From: Hominisplanchenecus murintestinalis
GTDB taxonomy: Bacteria; Bacillota; Clostridia; Lachnospirales; Lachnospiraceae
NCBI GenBank assembly: GCA_004793585.1
Contig: SRZB01000011.1
Coordinates: forward strand, 22,022-86,021
Reading direction: 5' to 3'
Length of the DNA stretch: 64,000 bases
The stretch's first letter is position 1, and each line of letters starts with the position of its first letter. Positions 17,420-27,005 of this stretch are shown here, piece by piece. Under the pieces are notes generated by a model that did no database searches, was not told where the DNA came from, and saw only the letters and a list, made by a program, of their open reading frames with translations. Position numbers and translations under genes: made by a program.

Positions 17420-19090
17420 CTATATCCGAAAACATCCCCCTCCAACAAACTCCCGCAGCAGGGAATCCATCGGGATACTGTCTGCCGGAATCCCCACGAA
17501 ATAGTCCAGAAACTTCAGCAGCCGCTTAGCTTCCTGATATTCCGGATCGCTTTTTCCGATGCCGAACAGCAGAGGTTCCGCATAGATTTTCAGAGCTGCA
17601 AATTCATAAATCAGCGCCGAATTGAACATCACATCCGCTTCCTCCTGGAATGGGAAGATGTAGGACTCCTCGCCTCTTCTCACCGAGTCCCACATGGCAA
17701 TCGTATTTTTCGCACACGTCCCCCTTGTACGGGCGTCCCGGACAATCCGGCGGAGCAAACGGCCGTCAGTGGTCGGAATCCGGTTATGCTCGTCAATGTT
17801 AAGCTGGGTAAGCGCGCTGATATAAATCTTAAATTTGCTTTCATCTGAAAGCCCCTTTGACATCGCAGGGTTCAGGCAGTGAATCCCCTCGATAACGAGA
17901 ATATCATCCGCTCCAAGCTGTTTGTATTTTCCAAGGTATTCCCTTCTGCCTGCCTTGAAATTATAAGTAGGCAGACTTACCCTTTCCCCGGCAAGCAGCG
18001 CCGTCATATCCCGGTTAAACAGCTCTACATCCAGAGCCTCCAGGCATTCGAAATTATAGTTTCCGTCTTCATCTCTTGGTGTAACTTCCCGGTCTACAAA
18101 GTAATCATCTACTGCAATCGGATGCGGCTTCAAGCCATGCGCCGAAAGCTGTATGGAAAGCTTATGGGAAAATGTCGTTTTTCCCGACGACGACGGTCCG
18201 GCAATCAGAATCAGCTTTTTCTCTCTGTCTTCCGCAATTCTCCTGGCAATCTCTGCAATCTTCTGCTCCTGAAGCGCCTCCTGGATTAAGATTAAATCAT
18301 GAATATCTTTATGGACAATATAATCATTCAAAGCCCCCACGGTAGGAACTTCCAGCATCTCCCCCCATTTCATGGATTCTCTCTGCACCTCAAAAATCTT
18401 GCGCTGGGGAGCAAATTCCGGTATCACCTCCGGTTCTTTTTGGGCAGGCAGCAACAGTACGAATCCCTCGTCATATAATTTCAAATCAAAATATTGAAGA
18501 TAAGACGTATTCGGCACCATGAAGCCATAATAATAATCCTCAAAATCATCAATGCTGTAAATGTTTACCCTTGATACCCTTCGGTAACGGAAAAGCTTTT
18601 CCTTGTCTTTCATCCCATATTTCTGAAACAGCATGATAGCGTCATCTGTATTTACGCTCTTCTTTCTAATCGGAATCCTTTCTTCCACCAGATGACGCAT
18701 ATATCCTTTTACCTGTTTCAGAAACTCCTCATCCGGCACAAGGGAACCTTTTACTGTACAGTACACGCCTCCGCTCACTGCAAAATGCACGCCTACCCTC
18801 TCAATATTCTCATGGCCGCCTTCATGGTATACGGCTTTCATCAGCAAATGAACCATACTTCTCCGGTATGTCTGGAAACCAATCTTATCTGCCGTAGTGA
18901 GAAAACTGAGATAGCAGTCGCTGTCCACGCAGTTTTGCAGCTCCCGCAGACGCCCGTCCGCCCATGCCAGCACGATCTTATGCGTCATTCTTTCCTGGTA
19001 GTCTTTTGCAACTTCTTCATAGGAAATGCCCGCCGGGTATTCCCTCACCTCTGAACCAATCTGTACGGAAACGATTTTACCCTCTTCCAT
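17420..19090 (-). CDS. Nucleoside (uridine) kinase with N-terminal TGS and ThrRS-like domains
   Basis: 556 residues. The C-terminal half is a phosphoribulokinase/uridine kinase domain with P-loop GPSSSGKTTF near residue 300, AVDDYFVDREVTPRDEDG and ILVIEGIHCLNP. The N-terminal third is a TGS-like domain and a threonyl-tRNA-synthetase second-domain-like region (GGHENIERVGVHFAV). This long nucleoside kinase is widespread in Clostridia, and uridine salvage is the usual annotation; the role of the tRNA-synthetase-like half is not known. Last gene of the dgt-dnaG-rpoD-trmK-nif3 run, 39 bases after nif3. Confidence 0.88.
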   Translation of the reverse strand: MEEGKIVSVQIGSEVREYPAGISYEEVAKDYQERMTHKIVLAWADGRLRELQNCVDSDCYLSFLTTADKIGFQTYRRSMVHLLMKAVYHEGGHENIERVGVHFAVSGGVYCTVKGSLVPDEEFLKQVKGYMRHLVEERIPIRKKSVNTDDAIMLFQKYGMKDKEKLFRYRRVSRVNIYSIDDFEDYYYGFMVPNTSYLQYFDLKLYDEGFVLLLPAQKEPEVIPEFAPQRKIFEVQRESMKWGEMLEVPTVGALNDYIVHKDIHDLILIQEALQEQKIAEIARRIAEDREKKLILIAGPSSSGKTTFSHKLSIQLSAHGLKPHPIAVDDYFVDREVTPRDEDGNYNFECLEALDVELFNRDMTALLAGERVSLPTYNFKAGRREYLGKYKQLGADDILVIEGIHCLNPAMSKGLSDESKFKIYISALTQLNIDEHNRIPTTDGRLLRRIVRDARTRGTCAKNTIAMWDSVRRGEESYIFPFQEEADVMFNSALIYEFAALKIYAEPLLFGIGKSDPEYQEAKRLLKFLDYFVGIPADSIPMDSLLREFVGGGCFRI

Positions 19091-19129
19091 CTGTAATCTC
19101 CTGTCCTGTATAAAATGATATCTTCCTAT

Positions 19130-19912
19130 CTAAACTACCCAAAACGGGTTTTCATCCTTCTCTGTATACACCGTCAGCCCTGTAAACGTTTCCCTGATAT
19201 ACCCTGCCATCTGGGAAACAAAGATTTTCTCTATCCCGTAATGCCCGGCGTCAATCACTGTCAGCCCCCTCATCACCGCATCGATCCCGTCATGATGCCC
19301 GAAGTCTCCGCTAATCATCACATCCGCGCCCGTTCTCAGCGCCGCATCCACCAGGCTCTTCCCCGATCCCGGCAAAACAGCCGCACGGCTAACCTTTTGT
19401 TCCGGATTTCCAAAAAGCCGCACGGTATCCAGTCCAAAAACCTGCTTTACATACCTGCCGCATTCTGCCAGGCTCATTTCACCAGGCAGTTCCCCCGTGC
19501 GCCCAAGCCCTTCCTGCCGACTGCCATCGTCATAAGTAACTTCCATAATCTCCGTATCGCGAAGCCGCAGCATCTCTGCCGCCTGCTCCCCCATCGTCAC
19601 TACATCATAATTTGTATGCATGGCATAATAAGAAATATCACCTCGTATCAGCTCCACAAGCCTTCTTCCGATAAAATCATCTGTATTTACTTTCTTTAAT
19701 GCCGAAAACACCATCGGATGATGGGTAAGCAAAAGGTCTGCGCCTGCCTTTTCTGCCTCCCTGATAACCTGCTCTGTGGCGTCCAGGGCAATATATACTT
19801 TCTGCACTTCCTTCTCCCTGCGTCCTGCCAGAAGCCCCGGATTATCCCAGGGCTCCGCCATGAAAAGAGGATATTTCTTCTCCAGCTCTTCTATGATTTC
19901 CCCACACTTCAT
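19130..19912 (-). CDS. Nif3-like dinuclear metal-center protein
   Basis: 260 residues. The N-terminal PWDNPGLLAGR and LLTHHPMVFSALKKV, and the C-terminal MISGDFGHHDGIDAVMRG and DAGHYGIEK, carry the His/Asp/Glu ligands of the NIF3/YqfO family, which forms hexamers with two metals per subunit. The substrate is uncertain; GTP cyclohydrolase I type 2 is a database name only. It follows trmK by 23 bases, a neighbourhood conserved in Firmicutes (trmK-yqfO). Confidence 0.92.
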   Translation of the reverse strand: MKCGEIIEELEKKYPLFMAEPWDNPGLLAGRREKEVQKVYIALDATEQVIREAEKAGADLLLTHHPMVFSALKKVNTDDFIGRRLVELIRGDISYYAMHTNYDVVTMGEQAAEMLRLRDTEIMEVTYDDGSRQEGLGRTGELPGEMSLAECGRYVKQVFGLDTVRLFGNPEQKVSRAAVLPGSGKSLVDAALRTGADVMISGDFGHHDGIDAVMRGLTVIDAGHYGIEKIFVSQMAGYIRETFTGLTVYTEKDENPFWVV

Positions 19913-19935
19913 AAAGCTTCTCCTTTCGCACTGCC

Positions 19936-20640
19936 CTATTTATGCTTTCGCAAAACCGCACACAGCGCTTCTTCTATCTGCCGCAGCCTGTCCTGAAGTT
20001 CTGCCCGGCGCTCCTGCGCCTTCTCCGTTCTGTTTTTTGCCAGTCCTTCTTCTAGCCGGCACAGTGTCTGCCTCTCCCTCTCAAGACAAAGCCGCAGACA
20101 TTCATCCCTGCAGCGCAGAAGGCACGGTCCATACATAGCTTCTATATCAGAAAGCGGCTCCATCTTCCCATGTACCACATGCATCATAGGATAGAACTTC
20201 CCATCTTCCAAAACAATCCGCTCTGTATCAATACGGTATCCATTTTCCTGCAGAAATCTCCGCACGTTACAGATATCCGACTGGGGCTGAAGCACCAGCT
20301 CTTTCACTGTCTCCAGCACCTCTTTCCCTTCTTTCAAAATCTTCACCATAAGGCTTCCGCCCATTCCGGCAATCACTACACTGTCCGCCTCACCGGGGCG
20401 AAGCTCTGCCACTCCATCGGAAAGACGCGTTTTGATTTTTTCTTCCAGCCTATGCCGCCGGATATTTTCCTGCGCCCGTAAAAGCGGCCCCCGATTGATA
20501 TCCATAGCGACAGCGCTGCGGATTGCGCCTTGTTCTGTCAGCCAAATAGGTATGTATCCATGGTCTGTGCCCACGTCTGCCAGACGGGAGCCGTAAGACA
20601 CCAGACCTGAAACTTCCAATAATCTTTTTGATAACTGCAT
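19936..20640 (-). CDS. trmK: tRNA (adenine(22)-N1)-methyltransferase
   Basis: 234 residues. Begins with LSKRLLEVSGLVSYGSRLAD; SAM-binding DVGTDHGYIPIWL and the catalytic-region motif VIAGMGGSLMVKIL are diagnostic of TrmK, which methylates A22 in tRNAs with long variable arms (for example tRNA-Ser and tRNA-Tyr). The C-terminus is a coiled coil (residues ~180-230, Arg/Glu-rich). The ATG lies 7 bases after the rpoD stop, with GGAG overlapping the rpoD end, so the genes are coupled. Context rpoD-trmK-nif3 is the same as in Bacillus. Confidence 0.93.
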   Translation of the reverse strand: MQLSKRLLEVSGLVSYGSRLADVGTDHGYIPIWLTEQGAIRSAVAMDINRGPLLRAQENIRRHRLEEKIKTRLSDGVAELRPGEADSVVIAGMGGSLMVKILKEGKEVLETVKELVLQPQSDICNVRRFLQENGYRIDTERIVLEDGKFYPMMHVVHGKMEPLSDIEAMYGPCLLRCRDECLRLCLERERQTLCRLEEGLAKNRTEKAQERRAELQDRLRQIEEALCAVLRKHK

Positions 20641-20647
20641 GATACAT

Positions 20648-21784
20648 TTACTCCAAATAATCTTTCAAAACCCGGCTCCGGCTGGGATGCCTCAGCTTTC
20701 TGAGCGCCTTCGCCTCAATCTGACGGATACGTTCCCTCGTCACATGAAACTCTTTCCCGACTTCTTCCAGGGTTCTGGGACGCCCGTCGCCCAGTCCATA
20801 CCTGAGGCGTATCACCTTCTGCTCGCGCTCTGTCAATGTTTCCATAACCTCTTCTAATTGTTCCCGCAGCAGCGTGTACGCCGCCTCTTCTGCCGGAACA
20901 GGAATATTGTTATCCTGGATAAAATCTCCCAGATGGCTGTCGTCCTCCTCGCCTACCGGAGTTTCCAGCGATACCGGTTCTTGGGAAATTTTCAAAATTT
21001 CCCGTACTCTCTCTGCCGGAAGCGACATTTCTTTTGCAATTTCCTCCGGCTTCGGCTCGCGCCCGTACTCCTGGAGCAGCTGCCTGGATACCCGGTGGGT
21101 TCTGTTAATCGTTTCTACCATATGAACCGGAATCCTGATTGTCCGGGCCTGATCGGCAATTGCCCTTGTAATTGCCTGGCGTATCCACCAGGTCGCATAG
21201 GTGCTGTATTTAAAGCCTTTGCGGTAATCAAATTTCTCCACTGCCTTGATAAGCCCCAGGTTTCCTTCCTGAATCAAATCGAGCAGAGCCATTCCCCGTC
21301 CCATATAACGCTTCGCAATACTTACTACAAGGCGCAGGTTCGCTTCCGCCAGCTTCTTCCTCGCTGCTTCCTTCTCCTGCTCATTCCCTTCCTCCATCTG
21401 TCTGCCCAATTCGATTTCCTCTTCCGGGGAAAGCAGCGGGATTTTTCCGATTTCTTTCAGATACATACGGACCGGATCCTCGATTCCCACCCCCTCAGGA
21501 ACAGATAAATCCTCCTTTGTGATGTCGATTTCCCCATCATCCGGCGTAAAATCCTCTTCATTCTCATCACTGAGCAGAATATTATCCTCTTTCTCTGACA
21601 TATCCAGGATATCTATCCCTTTTTTCTCCAGACATTCATAAACCGCATCATACTGCTCTTCCGTGAGCGGCTCATTCTTGAAAAAATCGGCGATTTCTTT
21701 ATATTCCAAAACGTCTTTCTTCGTCTTTGCATATACCAGTAATTCCTTTAATTTCGTTTCAAAGCCTGCTGCATTCTGTCCCAT
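20648..21784 (-). CDS. rpoD: Primary RNA polymerase sigma factor (sigma-A/RpoD)
   Basis: 378 residues. Sigma region 1.2-2 contains [17 protein letters not shown] and [20 protein letters not shown] followed by [14 protein letters not shown] (-10 recognition); region 3 has [13 protein letters not shown]; region 4 ends with [18 protein letters not shown] (-35 recognition). It directs most housekeeping transcription, in line with the TTGxxx-17-TATAAT promoters found in this window. Region 1.1 is acidic, as in other Firmicutes. It lies 55 bases after dnaG in the macromolecular synthesis operon. Confidence 0.97.
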   Translation of the reverse strand: MGQNAAGFETKLKELLVYAKTKKDVLEYKEIADFFKNEPLTEEQYDAVYECLEKKGIDILDMSEKEDNILLSDENEEDFTPDDGEIDITKEDLSVPEGVGIEDPVRMYLKEIGKIPLLSPEEEIELGRQMEEGNEQEKEAARKKLAEANLRLVVSIAKRYMGRGMALLDLIQEGNLGLIKAVEKFDYRKGFKYSTYATWWIRQAITRAIADQARTIRIPVHMVETINRTHRVSRQLLQEYGREPKPEEIAKEMSLPAERVREILKISQEPVSLETPVGEEDDSHLGDFIQDNNIPVPAEEAAYTLLREQLEEVMETLTEREQKVIRLRYGLGDGRPRTLEEVGKEFHVTRERIRQIEAKALRKLRHPSRSRVLKDYLE

Positions 21785-21839
21785 CCGGTTTCCTGCCTTT
21801 CATCCATCTATAAACGTAATTCCTTTTTCAATTTTTACC

Positions 21840-23606
21840 TTATTCAATGGAAATATGCAGATTTTTCAATTCTGCTAATTCCCTCTCTTCCACAATGCTT
21901 CTCTGCAGCCCTGCAATGTCAGTCGGCTCCAGCATCGCGCGCCTGTGGGCAATCCCATGATTCCTGATTCGATACACTGTTTCCCTCAGCGCCTTCTCCA
22001 TCTCTGCCGGAGTATCCGTCTGAAGGCTCGCATTAAACAGTGCGGCGGCTTCCCGCTGCTGCTCCGGCTCCGTAAAGTGATTGATAATCTTTGCCGGAAT
22101 CACGCTGCCTTCCTCAAGCTGGGCAAACAGCAGCTCGGCAGTTTCATAATAAAGCCCCTCTGTAAAATCTTCCGTACTGATACGCCCCTTTATCTGCCCA
22201 TACAGCTTCGGCTTTTCAATCAGCCAAGTCAGCAAAAGTTTCTGAGACTTCTTTATTCCTTCCTCTTTCCCGGCTGCTTTCTTTCCCCTCCTTGGCTCCG
22301 TCCGCACTGGCACTGCACCTTTCATGGCGGCACGGTTTACCAGCTTACGCAGACTGTCAAAAGCGATATGATATCTCTCCGCCACTGCTTCAATATAGTT
22401 CTCTCTCTCCAGCTCCACTTCAAATTCCACCAGCTTTGCCGCCACGCCATTGTAGAATGCTGTTTTCCCCTCCGGGTCTTTCATATCATACTCTCGTTCC
22501 AGCATGGAGATTTCAAACATAAAGCTGTTCTCTGCCTTGTCAATTCGCTCCTGAAACTTTTCAGCCCCCAGCGCCTTAATGAATTCATCCGGGTCTTTAT
22601 AGGGCTGCATATGAAGCACCTTCGCCGACAGCCCTGCGGCTTTCACGATAGGAATCGCCCGCATCGCCGCCCGTGTTCCCGCATCGTCGCTGTCATAAGT
22701 CAGCACTACTTCATCTGTATAGCGTTTCAGAAGCCCCGCATGCTGCGTGGTGAGCGCTGTACCCAGGGAAGCTACCGCATTCCGGAATCCTGCCTGATGC
22801 AAAGATATCACATCCATGTACCCCTCACATACCAGAATATTCTTCTTCCTGGAGGTGCGTGCTACATTCAGCCCGTACAGGTTCCGGCTCTTATCAAAAA
22901 TCGGCGTCTCCGGTGAATTCAGGTATTTAGGCTTTCCGTCCCCCATCACCCGTCCCCCGAAGCCAATTACCCGGCTGTTTACATCCATAATCGGAAAAAT
23001 CACACGGTTCCAGAACTTGTCATACATCCCCTTCGCTTCATCCACATTCATCAGCCCTGACTCCCTCAAAAGCTCATCGCCGATGCCTTGCTTCTTCATG
23101 TAGTTATACAAATCATTGCTGTACTTATTGGCAAATCCCAGGCCAAAACTTTTAATCGTCTCATCCGAAAGCTGCCTGCTTTTCAGATATTCCAGCCCCT
23201 GCCTGCCATTTTCCGACCTGAGCTGGTAATAAAAATATCGCGCCGCCATCTTATTTAATTCCAGCAGCCGGGACTTTAAATCCTGCTGCTTCTTCTCTTC
23301 CTGGGAATACTCCCGCTCCGGCAGCGCTATCCCTGCCCGGTCGGCAAGCGTTTTTAGTACCTCCGGAAACGTATAATTCTCATACTCCATCAGAAATGTA
23401 AAAACATTTCCGCCCGCTCCGCACCCAAAACAATAATACATCTGCTTTCCCGGGCTCACGGAAAAAGAGGGAGATTTCTCGTTATGGAACGGACACAGCC
23501 CAAAATAGGAGCTTCCCTTTCTCTGCAGTTTCACATAGCCGGAAACCACATCCACAATATCATTTCTTGCTCTTATTTCTTCCACTAATTCTTCAGGATA
23601 TAACAC
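21840..23606 (-). CDS. dnaG: DNA primase
   Basis: 588 residues. N-terminal CHC2 zinc ribbon (CPFHNEKSPSFS, CFGCGAGG), central RNA-polymerase/TOPRIM core with VCEGYMDVISLHQAG and LTYDSDDAGTRAA, and a C-terminal helicase-binding region. It makes RNA primers at the replication fork. The start codon is GTG at 23604-23606, with AGAGGTG seven bases upstream. It follows dgt by 12 bases. Length is normal. Confidence 0.97.
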   Translation of the reverse strand: MLYPEELVEEIRARNDIVDVVSGYVKLQRKGSSYFGLCPFHNEKSPSFSVSPGKQMYYCFGCGAGGNVFTFLMEYENYTFPEVLKTLADRAGIALPEREYSQEEKKQQDLKSRLLELNKMAARYFYYQLRSENGRQGLEYLKSRQLSDETIKSFGLGFANKYSNDLYNYMKKQGIGDELLRESGLMNVDEAKGMYDKFWNRVIFPIMDVNSRVIGFGGRVMGDGKPKYLNSPETPIFDKSRNLYGLNVARTSRKKNILVCEGYMDVISLHQAGFRNAVASLGTALTTQHAGLLKRYTDEVVLTYDSDDAGTRAAMRAIPIVKAAGLSAKVLHMQPYKDPDEFIKALGAEKFQERIDKAENSFMFEISMLEREYDMKDPEGKTAFYNGVAAKLVEFEVELERENYIEAVAERYHIAFDSLRKLVNRAAMKGAVPVRTEPRRGKKAAGKEEGIKKSQKLLLTWLIEKPKLYGQIKGRISTEDFTEGLYYETAELLFAQLEEGSVIPAKIINHFTEPEQQREAAALFNASLQTDTPAEMEKALRETVYRIRNHGIAHRRAMLEPTDIAGLQRSIVEERELAELKNLHISIE

Positions 23607-23618
23607 AACTTACCACCT

Positions 23619-24626
23619 CTATTTTACTTGCCAGGACTTTGGGATATACAATTCCGAAAACCTGTCCATGGAATACTGGTCCGTCATCCCGGCTATATAG
23701 TCACAGATTACCTGTTCCCTCTGCTCCCCGCGCTCTGTCAGGCTCACATACTCCATCGGCATTTCTTCCGGATGTTTCTCATAATGGCGGTACAAAGCCT
23801 GTATCATATTCCGCGCTTTCTCCTCTTCTGTTTTTGCTCTGGGATTTTTATAAACATGCTTAAACATAAACTGCCGCAGCTCCGACATCGCCTGTTCCAT
23901 GTGTGGAGACATCACAATGTCCGGCCGTCCTTCGCTGTTTCTCACGATATCATGAATGATAGAATTCAGCCTCTCTTTCGTGCTGAATCCCAGCACTTCC
24001 CGATAGCGCAGCGGAATCTCCGACTCCATCAGTATCCCCGCCCGCTCCGCATCATCAATATCATGGTTAATGTATGCAATCTTATCCGAAAGCCGCACGA
24101 TTTTCCCCTCCAGGGTAGAAGGTTTTCCCGACGTCCTGTGGTTTGCAATCGCATCCCGGACTTCCCATGTCAGATTCAGTCCCCTGCCTTTATTTTCAAG
24201 CACCTCTACCACGCGGACACTCTGCCGGTAGTGTGCAAATCCCAGAGGACAGATTTCATTCAGAGCATGTTCCCCGGCATGTCCAAACGGCGTATGCCCC
24301 AAATCATGCCCAAGTGCAGCCGCCTCTGTCAAATCCTCATTCAGGCACAGCGCCCTGGCAATCGTGCGTGCAATCTGCGCCACTTCCAGCGTATGCGTCA
24401 GCCGTGTGCGGTAATGGTCGCCTTGAGGACGGAGAAACACCTGTGTCTTGTGCTTCAGCCTTCGGAAAGATTTCGCATGGAGTATTCTATCCCTATCCCT
24501 CTGGTACACCGTCCGTATATCACACAGCGCTTCCTCACGCTCACGCCCTTTTGTCCCAGTGCTGAAAGATGCATAAGGGCTGAAAAACTGCTTCTCCCTC
24601 AATTCTGCCTTTTCACGTATCGTCAT
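23619..24626 (-). CDS. dgt: dGTP triphosphohydrolase-like HD-domain protein
   Basis: 335 residues from the chosen ATG, which has AAAGGGGGA 7-8 bases upstream; an in-frame start 10 codons earlier lacks this. HD motifs: RLTHTLEVAQIARTIAR, ALGHDLGHTPFGHAGE, and a later INHDIDDA. These dGTPases hydrolyse dGTP to deoxyguanosine and triphosphate and adjust the dNTP pool. First gene of the dgt-dnaG-rpoD operon. A TATAAT -10 lies on the minus strand near 24664-24669, but no clear -35 is visible. Confidence 0.93.
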   Translation of the reverse strand: MTIREKAELREKQFFSPYASFSTGTKGREREEALCDIRTVYQRDRDRILHAKSFRRLKHKTQVFLRPQGDHYRTRLTHTLEVAQIARTIARALCLNEDLTEAAALGHDLGHTPFGHAGEHALNEICPLGFAHYRQSVRVVEVLENKGRGLNLTWEVRDAIANHRTSGKPSTLEGKIVRLSDKIAYINHDIDDAERAGILMESEIPLRYREVLGFSTKERLNSIIHDIVRNSEGRPDIVMSPHMEQAMSELRQFMFKHVYKNPRAKTEEEKARNMIQALYRHYEKHPEEMPMEYVSLTERGEQREQVICDYIAGMTDQYSMDRFSELYIPKSWQVK

Positions 24627-24764
24627 TGAAAATCCCCCTTTCTGCGCTGTTATCACCTCTAATTATTATATTCTGCATAAATTCATTTTTTTCCTTTATT
24701 TTTTACAGATTTTCAGCAGATTTCTCTTTTTACGGCAGGCAGCCCCGAAAATCCCCGGCAAACT

Positions 24765-26957
24765 TTAAAAATTATCCCAAAAGCACCTCACTTCGAATCC
24801 TTTTCCCTCTGATGCTACTGTGACCGCGCCGTTTTCCATCGTCTTATAAACCACGCTCCCGGCGGCTTCCAGCCGCTGTAAAAGCTCCGGCGATGGGTGC
24901 CCATAAGGATTCTCCCGTCCACAGGATACGATTGATACTATGGGACGGGTCTGCCTCAGAAAGCAGTCCGGCGTAGAATTCTTTGAACCGTGGTGCGCCG
25001 CCTTCAAGACAGACACCTTTCCCGCCCTGCCGCTTTCTATCAACCTTTCTTCTCCTTCGCCTTCCACATCCCCGGTCAGCAGCGCCCGGAATTCTCCATA
25101 CTGCACGGCGAGCACCAGAGAGTCCGCATTCTTATCTTCTCCCCTCGCCCCTTCTCGCGGAGCCAGGCATTCCAGCCTCGATTTTCCTGTGTCAATTTCC
25201 ATCCCTTCATGAAACCGTACCACCGGAATTCCTCTTTTTTCTGCAGCAGCTATCACCGAACAGTATCTTCCATCCTGCTTTACAATCTCCGGCATCACCA
25301 GGCATCCTACAGATATTCCGGTATCCCCCTCCAGAATCTCCTCTGCTCCATTTACATGGTCGCCGTCCATATGGCTCAGAAACAGATAATCCAGCTTTGA
25401 AATCCCCTGGCATTTCAGAAATGGGATAATACGGTATTTCCCCACTTGTTCTACACCGCTGCTTCCGGCATCGCATAGAAAGTTTTTTCCATCTGCTCTC
25501 CAAAAAATGCTGTCTCCCTGCCCCACATCCAGGAACACCATTTCCAGCCCCTTTCTGTCATGGACAGAAAGCCCAAAGGCAGCCGCAGACAGAGAACATC
25601 CATATAGCACTGCCCCGAAAATTTTCTTACTCTTGTCCCGCCGCTGCAGCGCAGCAAATACCAAAACTAAAATTCCATAATACAGAAAAATGCTTACAGC
25701 TTCGGGTTTCCCCCATATCTGCTCCGCCCCCGGTATCTCCAGGCTCAGCCTGCATAGCCTCTCCACAAACCACAATATATAATGGCAGGGCGCAAATACA
25801 AGAATTCCCGCTGCCGGAACGAAAATCCCCAACGCACTGCCTGCCAGCCCCGCTAGAAGCAGCACGGACATCAACGGCAAAACCAGAAGATTCACAAAAA
25901 TCCCGGTCCATGAAAACTGATAAAAATGATATAGAATACATGGAAAAATCATAAGCTGTACGGACATGCTGATTAGAAGCCCGTCCGCCGCCTTCCCTTT
26001 TATTTTCACACGCTTTTTCAACACTGGATATAAATACGCCAGTCCCGCAACCGCCAGCACTGAGAGCTGGAACCCGCCCTGAAACAGAAGCTGCGGATTC
26101 TGGAATAAAATCAAAATCACTGCCAGCGATAAACTGTTTTTCAAATCATACGTCCTCCCAAAGACCTGCGCCCCCAGATAAACCAAAAACATCACAAATG
26201 CCCGGACAGCCGGAACACCCAGTCCCGTCATCATGCAGTAAATACCCATCACGCCTCCGGCAATGGCTCCTCCTGCCCCCATAGAAAGCCCCAGCTTCCG
26301 AAGCAGCCCGAAAAGCAACATCCCAAGCATAGAAATATGAAGTCCTGAAATTGCCAATATATGCGAAATCCCTCCATCCTGATAAAGTTTTTCCACCTCT
26401 TCATCCAGGTCATTCTTATCCCCCAAAAGCATCGCGCACATCAGAGAAGCTTCTTTCGGCTCCGCAATTCCATAGAGACTTTCCTTAAGCCTTTCCCGGA
26501 TATCGACAATTAACTGCATCCAAAAGCTGCACTTTCCGTCAAGCAAAGCAATCCGGCATTTCATCATCAGCATTCCGATTTTTTGAGACTGATACCACTT
26601 CTCCATGTCAAATTGCCCGGGATTCCCCGCGCGTTCCGGTTCCTTCCACTCGCCGCTTACTTCCACAATATTTCCAATTTTTAAGGAAATTTCTTCCTTT
26701 AGAAAAATAATGATATTTGAATCAAACGATTCCTGATTTCCCTTTGATAAAATAGAATTGTTTTTAAGATATATCTGATTTGTTTTCTTCTTTTCCTGCC
26801 TGTAAACTTCTCCCCGCACCCGTATCCTGCGGCTTTCACCGGATTCCGTCAGGCGGGCTTCTAATCCCCCGCCTTTTTCCTCCAGGTTTCCCACCTGTGT
26901 GCACAGAATCCAGAACACGAAGAGCAGCGCCGCCAGGCATAGTGGCCTTCTGCCCAT
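24765..26957 (-). CDS. comEC: ComEC/Rec2 DNA-uptake channel protein
   Basis: 730 residues. The N-terminal DUF4131/OB-like region, the competence domain of several membrane helices (GGISHILAISGLHISM is the family signature), then a C-terminal metallo-beta-lactamase domain with LDVGQGDSIFW, LSHMDGDHVNG and AAHHGSKNSTP. ComEC forms the inner-membrane channel for single-stranded DNA during transformation. GGAGAGG precedes the ATG. It is the last gene of a run starting with comEA, 48 bases after the GerMN gene. All domains look intact. Confidence 0.94.
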   Translation of the reverse strand: MGRRPLCLAALLFVFWILCTQVGNLEEKGGGLEARLTESGESRRIRVRGEVYRQEKKKTNQIYLKNNSILSKGNQESFDSNIIIFLKEEISLKIGNIVEVSGEWKEPERAGNPGQFDMEKWYQSQKIGMLMMKCRIALLDGKCSFWMQLIVDIRERLKESLYGIAEPKEASLMCAMLLGDKNDLDEEVEKLYQDGGISHILAISGLHISMLGMLLFGLLRKLGLSMGAGGAIAGGVMGIYCMMTGLGVPAVRAFVMFLVYLGAQVFGRTYDLKNSLSLAVILILFQNPQLLFQGGFQLSVLAVAGLAYLYPVLKKRVKIKGKAADGLLISMSVQLMIFPCILYHFYQFSWTGIFVNLLVLPLMSVLLLAGLAGSALGIFVPAAGILVFAPCHYILWFVERLCRLSLEIPGAEQIWGKPEAVSIFLYYGILVLVFAALQRRDKSKKIFGAVLYGCSLSAAAFGLSVHDRKGLEMVFLDVGQGDSIFWRADGKNFLCDAGSSGVEQVGKYRIIPFLKCQGISKLDYLFLSHMDGDHVNGAEEILEGDTGISVGCLVMPEIVKQDGRYCSVIAAAEKRGIPVVRFHEGMEIDTGKSRLECLAPREGARGEDKNADSLVLAVQYGEFRALLTGDVEGEGEERLIESGRAGKVSVLKAAHHGSKNSTPDCFLRQTRPIVSIVSCGRENPYGHPSPELLQRLEAAGSVVYKTMENGAVTVASEGKGFEVRCFWDNF

Positions 26958-27005
26958 CCATCCTCTCCTTTCCCTCCGCGCCTTAACCAGACGCCCCCGC
27001 AGCCG

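Noticed and set aside
21945..22916. 323-codon plus-strand frame opposite dnaG
   Set aside because: Antisense to dnaG with no recognisable motif or start context; the same holds for the long frames at 11846-12904, 12962-13720, 23628-24629 and 29478-30581.
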